Below are positions 1 through 5,440 of a stretch of 8,420 nt of DNA, in pieces. The first letter of the stretch is position 1. Each line of letters begins with the position of its first letter. Origin of the DNA: Treponema sp. (lineage in GTDB: Bacteria; Spirochaetota; Spirochaetia; Treponematales; Treponemataceae); assembly GCA_003447785.1 (NCBI GenBank), contig DLYJ01000028.1, forward strand, positions 1 to 8,420. Reading direction: 5' to 3'. The notes below the pieces were generated by a model. It was not told where the DNA came from. It ran no database searches and was given only the letters and a program-made list of their open reading frames with translations. Position numbers and translations under genes: made by a program.

Positions 1-248
1 AGCGAACCGCCCTGAACTGTAAAATCCTGTGCATACACTGCAACCTTTTTTCCGTTGATGGTTCCAAAACCTGTGATAACACCGTCATAAGGAATTTCTT
101 TTTTGTCCATGCCGAAGTTTGTGCACTGATGACGTGCTGCGGCATAGATTTCCATAAAACTGTTTTTGTCAACGAGAGCATTGATTCTTTCGATGGCGTG
201 GAGTTTTCCTTTTGCGTGCTGTTTTTCAAGATTGTATTCAAATGACAT
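1..248 (-). CDS. Acyl-CoA carboxylase, carboxyltransferase (beta) subunit, 5' part only
   Basis: This is the N-terminal 82 codons of a gene that continues past the left edge. I translated it directly: it starts MSFEYNLEKQHAKGKLHAIE and ends ...VAVYAQDFTVQGGS. The segments HAKGKL.A.ERI, the HQCTNFGMDKK region, DGVITGFGTI and QDFTVQGGS are the standard opening of the crotonase-fold carboxyltransferase of propionyl-CoA, acetyl-CoA or methylmalonyl-CoA (de)carboxylases. By family knowledge this subunit moves the carboxyl group between biotin and the acyl-CoA; full-length members have about 510-520 residues. Which acyl-CoA is used cannot be told from this part, so no symbol is given. The start is supported by AAGAGGT (256-262) seven bases upstream. 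The 540-residue gene upstream on the same strand ends 104 bases away, but a separate promoter lies in the gap. Family assignment is confident; substrate is open. Confidence 0.9.
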   Translation of the reverse strand, partial: MSFEYNLEKQHAKGKLHAIERINALVDKNSFMEIYAAARHQCTNFGMDKKEIPYDGVITGFGTINGKKVAVYAQDFTVQGGS

Positions 249-269
249 AAATCGAACCTCTTGTAAATG

Positions 270-297
270 ATTATGACAAAAATCGAAAAAATGTCAA
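270..297 (-). promoter_or_regulatory. Sigma-70-like promoter for the carboxyltransferase gene
   Basis: On the minus strand a perfect TTGACA (292-297) is followed after 16 bases by CATAAT (270-275), one mismatch from the consensus -10. Transcription would start near 263, giving a leader of about 15 bases that is little more than the ribosome binding site. The spacer is flanked by an inverted repeat, TGACA (274-278) and TGTCA (292-296), which covers both promoter boxes and could be an operator. Nothing else is visible in 249-352; I see no clear terminator for the upstream 540-residue gene. Confidence 0.6.
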
Positions 298-352
298 TAT
301 GAAACAATGTTAATAACAGAATTCAATAATTTAGTTGGTTGAACCCGCCGGC

Positions 353-1975
353 TTACTGCAGTTCGTCAGCGCGGGGAATAAAGTCGTATTTTTGGCGTAA
401 AATATCGCAGGCTTTTACAAGGTCGCCGCCGCTTTCTTGGAGGGCGAGTGTAATGTCAGCCTTGTAAGACTTAACCTTCCACAAGGAATTTTTTGATTTG
501 CCTTCAACGCCGCGTACAATCCAGCGCCTGCCGTTCCATCTGAGGGTCAGTGTTTCTGTCACCTTGTTTACGGCAATTACGTTTGCCCCGTCGTAGTGAA
601 CGAGGTTGTATGATGCTTCGATCTGTTTTGTCTGGCCCTTTACGAGTTTTTCTCCATTTTCTGATTTTAACGGGGCTTTTTTGTCGTTGCGGCGGGGGTA
701 GTTAAAAACTGCAGGGTATGGAGTTCCGTCCAGAGTAAGGTCAGTAATTCCATACTGCCAGTAATCCGTATCGCCTTTCTTCTGTAAAAATTCAACAGGG
801 GAGAGAGTGCCTTCCTTTTCGTCCATGATGACGCGTTGTCTGTTTGTAACGTAAAAACCTGCCGTGATGTTGATTACGTTTTTCATCTTTGAGCCTTTTG
901 CAATTTCCTGCAGGAGCGGAACGTCGGACTTGTGGATGCCGGTGTAGAATGTGCGGACCGTTTCTTCTGCCGTAAGGCCGAGGGAAGTTGCAAGAAGCCC
1001 GTTTGATTTATTAAAACTGTGAATTACGTTCAGTGCAATTACAAGGGCTGCTGCAGTTGTGATGATGCGGTTTTTGTTCCTTCTCAGAAATCTTTTTGCG
1101 CCGATCTGCCGTTTCTGCTTTTTGATGAATTCATCTTTTTTTCTGTTGAATTCAGCATCTGCGGTCGAGGTCGCTTTTTGGAGCTGTTCAACAAAGGCCT
1201 TTACAGAAAAACTTTTAGCCCTGCTCAGGTTCTGTTCAATTTGAATCAGGGCCTTGTCTTCCGTGTTCAGTTTTTTTGTTCTGCGTTCTTTGACGGGATT
1301 TACGGTTTTTAGTCCTGCGTTGATTGAATCCGCAAGTTCGCTGTCGATTCCGCTGACCATGTACTGGAGGGGAACAAAGTTAAAGTCTGTAATATCGTTC
1401 TGGCGTTTTTCCAGGTCGGTCTGTGTAAAGGGGTAGACGCCGCTCAGAGCCTTGTAGGCGATAACGCTTCTTGTAAAAAGACCTGCCTTGAATCCGGAAA
1501 GTGAGCGGTTAACAAAAATGCCCTGGTTCTGTCCGTATTCACTTGAATTGCGGGCGCAGCGTTCAAAAAGATTTGCCGGCAGCGCGATTATTCTGCCTTT
1601 GCCGTCCTCTTCTGAATATAGAATCCCCATGGCGCCGCCAAAAGCCTTTTCTTCCTTCAGAAGATATGTGATGGCGAGCATGCTGTCTTTTTTTGCCTTT
1701 TTTGCAGCGTCGTCATTCTGTTCCAGCAGGTTGAACAGGGTACTGCCTGTAAAATGGAAGGTCGTTTTTCCTTCAAAATAAACGATTCCGTCGCCGCCGA
1801 TTTTTGTATTTGTAAAGGCCCATTCCTCACAACCGATGGAAAGGTCACCATTTACGGTAATAACATAGCCTTTTTCGTCGATTGAATTTCCCAGGTCGGT
1901 GCGGCCGAAATTAGCTTCTTTTAATGAACTTGAAAGTTGAATTACATCATCTTCGATTTTAACAAGAGTACTCAT
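353..1975 (-). CDS. Predicted one-pass membrane protein with degenerate kinase-like and NTF2-like regions, function unknown
   Basis: I do not recognise this 540-residue protein as a named gene. Layout seen: a soluble N-terminal region (1-230), a charged, probably helical stretch (about 235-300) rich in K, R, E and Q, one hydrophobic segment (about 303-320), and a C-terminal region (about 335-540). The strong positive charge just before the hydrophobic segment (KRFLRRNKNR) predicts that the N-terminus is cytoplasmic and the C-terminus outside. Residues 165-232 read like the C-lobe of a Ser/Thr kinase: RSVIAYKALSGVYPF (169-183) resembles the 'LGVxLYELLTGxxPF' helix, and SELADSINAGLKTVNPVKER (212-231) resembles 'ELxxLIxKALxxDPxxR'. 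The catalytic HRD and DFG motifs are absent, so it would be a pseudokinase. Residues 336-495 (AEETVRTFYTGIHKSD... LRWNGRRWIVRGVEG) resemble NTF2-like folds. Both fold assignments are inference. No normal Shine-Dalgarno spacing is present: TAGGA directly abuts the ATG, and an in-frame stop lies four codons upstream, so no longer start is possible. Confidence 0.85.
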   Translation of the reverse strand: MSTLVKIEDDVIQLSSSLKEANFGRTDLGNSIDEKGYVITVNGDLSIGCEEWAFTNTKIGGDGIVYFEGKTTFHFTGSTLFNLLEQNDDAAKKAKKDSMLAITYLLKEEKAFGGAMGILYSEEDGKGRIIALPANLFERCARNSSEYGQNQGIFVNRSLSGFKAGLFTRSVIAYKALSGVYPFTQTDLEKRQNDITDFNFVPLQYMVSGIDSELADSINAGLKTVNPVKERRTKKLNTEDKALIQIEQNLSRAKSFSVKAFVEQLQKATSTADAEFNRKKDEFIKKQKRQIGAKRFLRRNKNRIITTAAALVIALNVIHSFNKSNGLLATSLGLTAEETVRTFYTGIHKSDVPLLQEIAKGSKMKNVINITAGFYVTNRQRVIMDEKEGTLSPVEFLQKKGDTDYWQYGITDLTLDGTPYPAVFNYPRRNDKKAPLKSENGEKLVKGQTKQIEASYNLVHYDGANVIAVNKVTETLTLRWNGRRWIVRGVEGKSKNSLWKVKSYKADITLALQESGGDLVKACDILRQKYDFIPRADELQ

Positions 1976-1983
1976 TCCTATAA

Positions 1984-2010
1984 TTTATACATACGGAAAG
2001 GTAATGACAA
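1984..2010 (-). promoter_or_regulatory. Candidate promoter for the 540-residue membrane protein
   Basis: On the minus strand TTGTCA (2005-2010) and TATAAA (1984-1989), each one mismatch from consensus, are separated by 15 bases, slightly short of the preferred 17. The predicted start site is near 1977, only one or two bases before the ATG at 1975. If correct, the mRNA is leaderless or nearly so, which would explain why no properly spaced ribosome binding site is found. Confidence 0.4.
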
Positions 2011-2033
2011 GGAAAAATTGATTGTGGAAGAGT

Positions 2034-2061
2034 TTGACACACCGGGCACAGAGACTAAAAT
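2034..2061 (+). promoter_or_regulatory. Sigma-70-like promoter on the plus strand, reading into the folded element
   Basis: A perfect TTGACA (2034-2039) is followed after 16 bases by TAAAAT (2056-2061), one mismatch from TATAAT. Start of transcription would fall about seven bases after the -10 box, near 2068. That is the first base of the outer stem of the folded element. No protein gene follows on this strand before 3030, so the match between predicted start and stem edge is the main reason to think an RNA gene lies here. It is divergent from the candidate promoter at 1984-2010. Confidence 0.5.
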
Positions 2062-2106
2062 TAATGATTTGAAAGAGGCGCGAGGGAGAGGCCGGGCTTT
2101 CGAAAA

Positions 2107-2169
2107 CATTCAGAGCGGGCCTGCCGCTTTAGCGGCAAACGTTAATAGTTTCAGGGCCCGCTCTGTATG
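2107..2169. repeat. Core GC-rich palindrome of the folded element
   Basis: Arms CAGAGCGGGCC (2111-2121) and GGCCCGCTCTG (2155-2165) are perfect inverted repeats. Three further pairs (2107-2109 with 2167-2169) lie outside one T.T mismatch. A second perfect palindrome, TGCCGC-TTTA-GCGGCA, sits inside. The GC content is plainly higher than in the AT-rich DNA on the left flank (1976-2067), which is what an inserted palindromic element or a stable RNA stem would both show. Confidence 0.75.
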
Positions 2170-2216
2170 TAGCGAAGATATCGAGCGGTTTCGTAAAGTC
2201 CGGAATCGACCGGGAG

Positions 2217-2249
2217 CCTCTTTCAGAAAGCAGGGTTAATTTTTATTTT
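2217..2249 (+). terminator. Candidate intrinsic terminator of the small RNA
   Basis: CCTCTTT (2217-2223) can pair with AAAG-C-AGG (2227-2234, C2231 bulged) around a CAG loop, giving seven pairs, followed by the T-rich tract TTAATTTTTATTTT (2236-2249). The hairpin shares bases with the 3' strand of outer stem P1, so the two structures exclude each other. The T-rich tract is also the reverse complement of the last codons of the lipoprotein gene, so its T content may owe something to lysine and asparagine codons (...SENKN). Moderate support only. Confidence 0.35.
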
Positions 2250-2799
2250 CAGAGAAGTATTTTTCGTATGCTTCTGCCATTTTCTGCTCTGTGTATGCGG
2301 CAGAAGATGTGCGGTTGAATTTCTTGTTTGTTTCTTCAAGATTTTTATTCAGCTCGGTAACCATTGTACTGTATGGAAGGTACATCAGAACATAAACTGT
2401 TTCGTCTTTTGCGATGAACTGGTCTACCTGTTCAGAGCCCTGGAGAATTGTGTCAACGCGGATGAGTGCGTTTTCTGTCAGAGCTTCCAGGTCCTGTCTG
2501 TCGCCTGTTGCTCCCTGGTCGTCAACGAGAGTCTGTGTTACAGCCTGAACATTTGCCTTTACGGTTGTTGCAAGTTCAACACGGGCCTGTGCTTTGGCCA
2601 TTTTGAGCGAATTTGTAAGGTTTGAAAGTTTTCCGGCGCCTACTGCGTAAATGCCTGTATTGTCGCGTTTACCTTCGAGAACCCATGCCGGAAGGTTCAA
2701 TTCTTCTGCCTGACCGGCTGCTGTTGTTTTTGTTGAACCGCATGATGCCAGAAGCAAAACTGCGCTGATTGCGAAAACTGCTGCGATTATTTTTTTCAT
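2236..2799 (-). CDS. LPP20-family-like lipoprotein
   Basis: A 187-residue protein with a clear lipoprotein signal: positive MKK, hydrophobic stretch 4-17, and lipobox LASC at 17-20, so C20 is the predicted lipidated residue of the mature protein. The mature part has LPAWV (36-40), GIYAVGAGK (49-57), then a helix with repeated A/R (KMAKAQARVELATTVKANV, 66-84) and a late strand VYVLMYLPY (135-143). That order, 'P.W ... YAVG.G ... A...AR.ELA ... YVL..', is typical of LPP20-type lipoproteins, which anchor to a bacterial membrane and have no known enzyme activity. The C-terminal tail (about 146-187) is charged and probably helical. Start is decided by TGGAGG (minus strand, 2805-2810) five bases before the ATG. 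It is transcribed divergently from the hydrogenase operon and stops nine bases before the folded element. Confidence 0.85.
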   Translation of the reverse strand: MKKIIAAVFAISAVLLLASCGSTKTTAAGQAEELNLPAWVLEGKRDNTGIYAVGAGKLSNLTNSLKMAKAQARVELATTVKANVQAVTQTLVDDQGATGDRQDLEALTENALIRVDTILQGSEQVDQFIAKDETVYVLMYLPYSTMVTELNKNLEETNKKFNRTSSAAYTEQKMAEAYEKYFSENKN

Positions 2800-2804
2800 T
2801 TTTT

Positions 2805-2857
2805 CCTCCAGAAAATTAATATCATCAGTAAAAATGCACCTTTGGAGGGTGCGTTTT
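2805..2857 (-). promoter_or_regulatory. 5' leader hairpin with a sequence complementary to the ribosome binding site
   Basis: With the start site predicted near 2852, the lipoprotein mRNA begins in GCACC, which pairs with GGTGC (2836-2840) around the loop CTCCAAA. The loop together with the last stem base reads CCTCCA (plus-strand TGGAGG, 2843-2848). That is the exact complement of the ribosome binding site TGGAGG (plus-strand CCTCCA, 2805-2810). The loop could therefore pair with the binding site as a pseudoknot and hold back translation, or the 5'-terminal hairpin could simply protect the mRNA. Read on the plus strand the same bases form a 10-bp stem (2831-2840 with 2848-2857, one wobble) followed by TTTT, so termination of antisense transcripts is another option. 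Confidence 0.45.
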
Positions 2858-2858
2858 C

Positions 2859-2887
2859 AATATAACACATAAACATTGGACTTTCAA
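2859..2887 (-). promoter_or_regulatory. Sigma-70-like promoter for the lipoprotein gene
   Basis: On the minus strand TTGAAA (2882-2887) and TATATT (2859-2864), each one mismatch from consensus, are separated by exactly 17 bases. The predicted start is near 2852, giving a leader of about 53 bases. This is one of the best-formed promoters in the window. Confidence 0.65.
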
Positions 2888-2904
2888 ATTTGTTACATTC
2901 ACCG

Positions 2905-2916
2905 GCAGAATTCTGC
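2905..2916. repeat. Perfect 12-bp palindrome in the divergent promoter region
   Basis: GCAGAATTCTGC is perfectly self-complementary. It lies between the lipoprotein promoter and the hydrogenase promoter region, centred roughly 58 bases upstream of the predicted lipoprotein start site, a place where activators often bind. A 12-bp palindrome is expected about twice by chance in a window this size, so the position is the only argument. Confidence 0.25.
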
Positions 2917-2941
2917 GCTTCCTGTATGGAGTTAGTCTAAG

Positions 2942-3008
2942 TTTACATAATATAAAAAGATATAATTTTTAAAATAAAATCACTTCATTTAAAAAACTGT
3001 GTTAAAAT
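2942..3008 (+). promoter_or_regulatory. AT-rich promoter region of the hydrogenase operon
   Basis: Two overlapping candidates are visible. The nearer has an extended -10, TG-T-TAAAAT (TG at 3000-3001, hexamer 3003-3008), with no good -35 box at 17 bases (TCACTT). It would start near 3015, just before the ribosome binding site. The farther has a perfect TATAAT (2961-2966) but no convincing -35 box. Bases 2942-3008 are almost all A and T, which could act as an upstream element or ease melting. No Rex-type operator (TTGTGA/TTGTTA with its inverted partner) is seen. Confidence 0.4.
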
Positions 3009-3029
3009 ATTCTTTAGAGGTACATTATT

Positions 3030-3506
3030 ATGGCAGATAAAAAGTCAGTTTTTTCACCGGAACTGCGCCAGTTTATCGACGATTGGAAGTCTAAAAAAGG
3101 CAACCTTATTATGATTCTGCACCGTGTTCAGGAAGAAATGGGCTACATTTCAAACGATGCGGTTCAGGAAGTTGCTGACCTTACAGGTCTACCTGTCGCA
3201 CGAATTCATGGAGTAGTTTCTTTCTATTCATTTTTCAGAACAACACCTCCGGGACGCAATCAGATTACTGTTTGTCTCGGTACAGCCTGTTATCTTAAAG
3301 GCGGCCAGGAACTTCTGGACGAAATCCATCGAATTTTAAATTTAAAGGCAGATGATATTCTGACTGCAGACGGACAGTTTTCTGTTGAATCTGTACGCTG
3401 TATCGGTTGTTGTGGTATGGCTCCTGTTATTTCAATCAACGGCGAAGTTTACGGCCGTGTTGTAAAGGAACAGATTCCTCAGATTCTAGCCAAGTACCAG
3501 AAGTAA
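3030..3506 (+). CDS. hndA: NAD(P)-linked [FeFe] hydrogenase, NuoE-like [2Fe-2S] subunit
   Basis: A 158-residue protein of the 24-kDa NuoE family. An N-terminal helical part (1-70), with MILHRVQEEMGYI and GVVSFYSFF, is followed by a thioredoxin-like fold that holds one [2Fe-2S] cluster. Its four cysteines are C82 and C87 (VCLGTACYLKGG) and C124 and C128 (CIGCCGMAP). By family knowledge this subunit docks on the NuoF-like subunit and carries electrons near the flavin. Length and motifs match HndA of Desulfovibrio and HydC of Thermotoga with no missing ligand. Start: AGAGGT (3016-3021) lies eight bases before the ATG, and MADKKSVF is a normal N-terminus for the family. It is the first gene of a tight operon. 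Its stop codon TAA forms part of the ribosome binding site (AAGGAG, 3505-3510) of the next gene, which suggests coupled translation. Located in the cytoplasm; no signal peptide. Confidence 0.93.
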   Translation: MADKKSVFSPELRQFIDDWKSKKGNLIMILHRVQEEMGYISNDAVQEVADLTGLPVARIHGVVSFYSFFRTTPPGRNQITVCLGTACYLKGGQELLDEIHRILNLKADDILTADGQFSVESVRCIGCCGMAPVISINGEVYGRVVKEQIPQILAKYQK

Positions 3507-3517
3507 GGAGCACCGGT

Positions 3518-5413
3518 ATGACAAGAGACGAATTACATTCAATAAATGCGAAATATAAAGAACTTCTGGCTGTCCGAAAACCGGAGGATTTTAAAAACTT
3601 AAAAACCGATAAAAAAACAGTTCTGCTTTGCGGCGGTACTGCATGTAAATCAAGTAACTCAGACGCCATCCGCGCTGAATTTGAAAAACTTATCGCAGAA
3701 GCAAATCTGACTGACCGTGTAAATATCATCAGTACAGGCTGTTTCGGTTTCTGTGAAAAGGGCCCTATCGTAAAGGTAATGCCTGAAAACTCCTTTTATG
3801 TTCACGTAAAGCCGGAAGATGTAAAGGACATTGTTAATGAACACCTGATCGGCGGAAAAGAAGTTGAACGCCTGCTTTATAATGAAATCGAAAAAAATCC
3901 TGACGGAACTGAATCGATTCCATTCTATAAAAAACAGCTCCGCATCGTTCTGCGTAACTGTGGCGTCATAAATCCTGAAGACATCAACGAATACATTGGA
4001 ATGGACGGGTACCTCGCCCTCGAAAAAGCTCTTTTTGAGATGCAGCCAAAAGACATTATTGAAGAAATCAAAAAATCAGGTCTTCGCGGCCGCGGTGGTG
4101 CAGGGTTCCCGACGGGCTTAAAATGGGAGGCGGGTTTTAACGCACCGGGTCCTGAAAAGTACGTTGTATGTAACGCCGACGAAGGTGACCCAGGCGCCTA
4201 CATGGACCGTTCAACAATCGAAGGTGACCCTAACGCAATCCTGGAAGCCATGGCAATCTGTGGACGGGCAATCGGTGCAAATGCGGGTTACATCTACATC
4301 CGCGCCGAGTATCCTCTTGCAGTTCACCGCCTTGAAGTGGCAATTGATCAGGCTAAAAAAGCCGGTCTTCTCGGTAAAAACATTCTGGGCAGCGGTTTTG
4401 ATTTTGACATCGAAATCCGTCTCGGCGCCGGAGCCTTTGTATGTGGTGAAGAAACAGCCCTCCTGCGTTCAATCGAAGGTAAGCGCGGCATGCCGACTCC
4501 AAAACCTCCGTTCCCGGCTCAGAGCGGTTTGTGGGGCAAGCCTACAGTAATCAATAACGTAGAAACATGGGCAAATATTGCTCAGATTATTTACAAGGGA
4601 GCCGCCTGGTTCAACACAATCGGTGACGAAGACTCTCGGGGTACAAAGGTTTTTGCCCTTACCGGAAAAATCAACAACTCGGGTCTCGTTGAAGTTCCTA
4701 TGGGAACCACGCTGCGCGAAATCATTTTTGATGTGGGCGGCGGAATCAAGGGCGGCAAAAAGTTCAAGGGGGTACAGACAGGCGGTCCTTCCGGCGGTAT
4801 TATCTGCGAGGACGAACTTGATACTCCCATCGACTTCGGTTCTCTCGTTAAGCTCGGCTCAATGATGGGTTCTGGCGGTATGATTGTAATGGACGAAGAC
4901 GACTGTGTTGTCGACATTGCAAAATTCTACATGAAGTTCTGTGTGGATGAAAGTTGCGGTAAGTGTGCACCGTGCCGAATCGGTACGCGCCAGATGCTCA
5001 ATACGCTGGAAAAAATTACCAGTGGCCGCGGTACAATGCGTGACCTTCAGATGCTGGAAGATATCGGTAAGGCAATGAAGAACAGTGCGCTGTGTGCTCT
5101 CGGGCAGTCTGCACCAAACCCGACGCTTTCAACGATTAAAAAATTCAATCATGAATATCTTGAACATATTCAGGAAAAGAAATGTGTTGCACACAAATGC
5201 CGCAGCCTTGTTTCATTCAACATTGATGAAGAAAAGTGTATAGGCTGTGGAATGTGCCAGAAGGGATGTCCTGCAGGAGCAATTTCCAATAACCCTTGGA
5301 ACGAAATTAAGGAAGGAAAGAAACTTGCATGGAAGGTTATCGACCAGAACAAGTGTGTTAAGTGTGGAACCTGTGAAGCCAACTGTAAATTCCACGCAAT
5401 TGTTAAGGCGTAA
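3518..5413 (+). CDS. hndC: NAD(P)-linked [FeFe] hydrogenase, NuoF-like FMN subunit with fused HndB-like domain
   Basis: A 631-residue protein that passes electrons between NAD(P)H, FMN and iron-sulphur clusters. Domains in order: an HndB-like thioredoxin-fold [2Fe-2S] domain (about 33-112; C38, C43, C75, C79); a NuoF core with the NADH-binding glycine loop GRGGAGFPTGLKW (191-203), the VVCNADEGDPGAYMDR region (216-231) and GAGAFVCGEETAL (303-315); the N3-type [4Fe-4S] site SCGKCAPCRIGT (479-490) with C526; and a C-terminal ferredoxin domain with two [4Fe-4S] sites (C574, C577, C580, C584 and C613, C616, C619, C623). This is the layout of HydB of Thermotoga; Desulfovibrio fructosivorans has HndB and HndC as separate proteins. 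The open frame runs back to 3407 inside hndA, but the ATG at 3518 is chosen because AAGGAG lies seven bases before it and MTRDELHSINAKY is a normal start. Gap to hndA is 11 bases, to hndD 27. All ligands are intact. Whether it bifurcates electrons with ferredoxin is inferred from the trimeric layout. Confidence 0.93.
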   Translation: MTRDELHSINAKYKELLAVRKPEDFKNLKTDKKTVLLCGGTACKSSNSDAIRAEFEKLIAEANLTDRVNIISTGCFGFCEKGPIVKVMPENSFYVHVKPEDVKDIVNEHLIGGKEVERLLYNEIEKNPDGTESIPFYKKQLRIVLRNCGVINPEDINEYIGMDGYLALEKALFEMQPKDIIEEIKKSGLRGRGGAGFPTGLKWEAGFNAPGPEKYVVCNADEGDPGAYMDRSTIEGDPNAILEAMAICGRAIGANAGYIYIRAEYPLAVHRLEVAIDQAKKAGLLGKNILGSGFDFDIEIRLGAGAFVCGEETALLRSIEGKRGMPTPKPPFPAQSGLWGKPTVINNVETWANIAQIIYKGAAWFNTIGDEDSRGTKVFALTGKINNSGLVEVPMGTTLREIIFDVGGGIKGGKKFKGVQTGGPSGGIICEDELDTPIDFGSLVKLGSMMGSGGMIVMDEDDCVVDIAKFYMKFCVDESCGKCAPCRIGTRQMLNTLEKITSGRGTMRDLQMLEDIGKAMKNSALCALGQSAPNPTLSTIKKFNHEYLEHIQEKKCVAHKCRSLVSFNIDEEKCIGCGMCQKGCPAGAISNNPWNEIKEGKKLAWKVIDQNKCVKCGTCEANCKFHAIVKA

Positions 5414-5440
5414 TTTTTCTTTTGGATAACGAGGTGAATC

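Larger units (their letters stand above)
2068..2249 (+). ncRNA. Candidate structured small RNA (or palindromic dispersed element), about 160-180 nt
   Basis: The stretch folds end to end. Outer stem P1 pairs 2068-2079 with 2216-2227 (12 bp, one U.G). P2 pairs CCGGGCTTT (2092-2100) with AAAGTCCGG (2195-2203), one G.U, and can extend by about five pairs. P3 pairs 2111-2121 with 2155-2165 (11 perfect GC-rich pairs, three more beyond one mismatch). P4 is TGCCGC-TTTA-GCGGCA (2122-2137). Between P1 and P2 the equal 12-base sides still pair in part and include tandem G.A mismatches (2086-2087 with 2208-2209). The wobbles are G.U when read on the plus strand and would be A.C on the minus strand, so the fold favours a plus-strand RNA. 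A promoter would start at its first base and a terminator-like hairpin follows. It matches no RNA family that I recognise: it lacks the landmarks of tmRNA, RNase P or SRP RNA. A closed long hairpin of this length is superficially like 6S RNA, but the loop layout differs. It lies nine bases after the lipoprotein stop codon, so a REP- or MITE-like repeat is the main alternative. Confidence 0.45.

Noticed and set aside
2195..2203. AAAGTCCGG resembles the conserved start of RNase P RNA (GAGGAAAGTCCGG)
   Set aside because: Only nine bases match, they are at the wrong end of the element, and the element is far too short and lacks the other conserved RNase P regions.
1937..2239. A 100-codon open frame on the plus strand running through the folded element
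   Set aside because: It starts antisense inside the membrane protein gene, has no ribosome binding site, and its second half is simply the palindromic element read as codons (arginine- and alanine-rich). Kept only as a note that the element leaves this frame open.
2888..2905. TTGTTACATTCACC looked like half of a Rex redox-sensor operator
   Set aside because: The inverted partner half-site is missing, so a Rex site upstream of the hydrogenase operon is not supported.
3407..3517. A longer N-terminus for hndC, starting inside hndA
   Set aside because: The extra 37 residues are hndA read in another frame and match nothing in the NuoF/HydB family; the ATG at 3518 has a well-placed AAGGAG.
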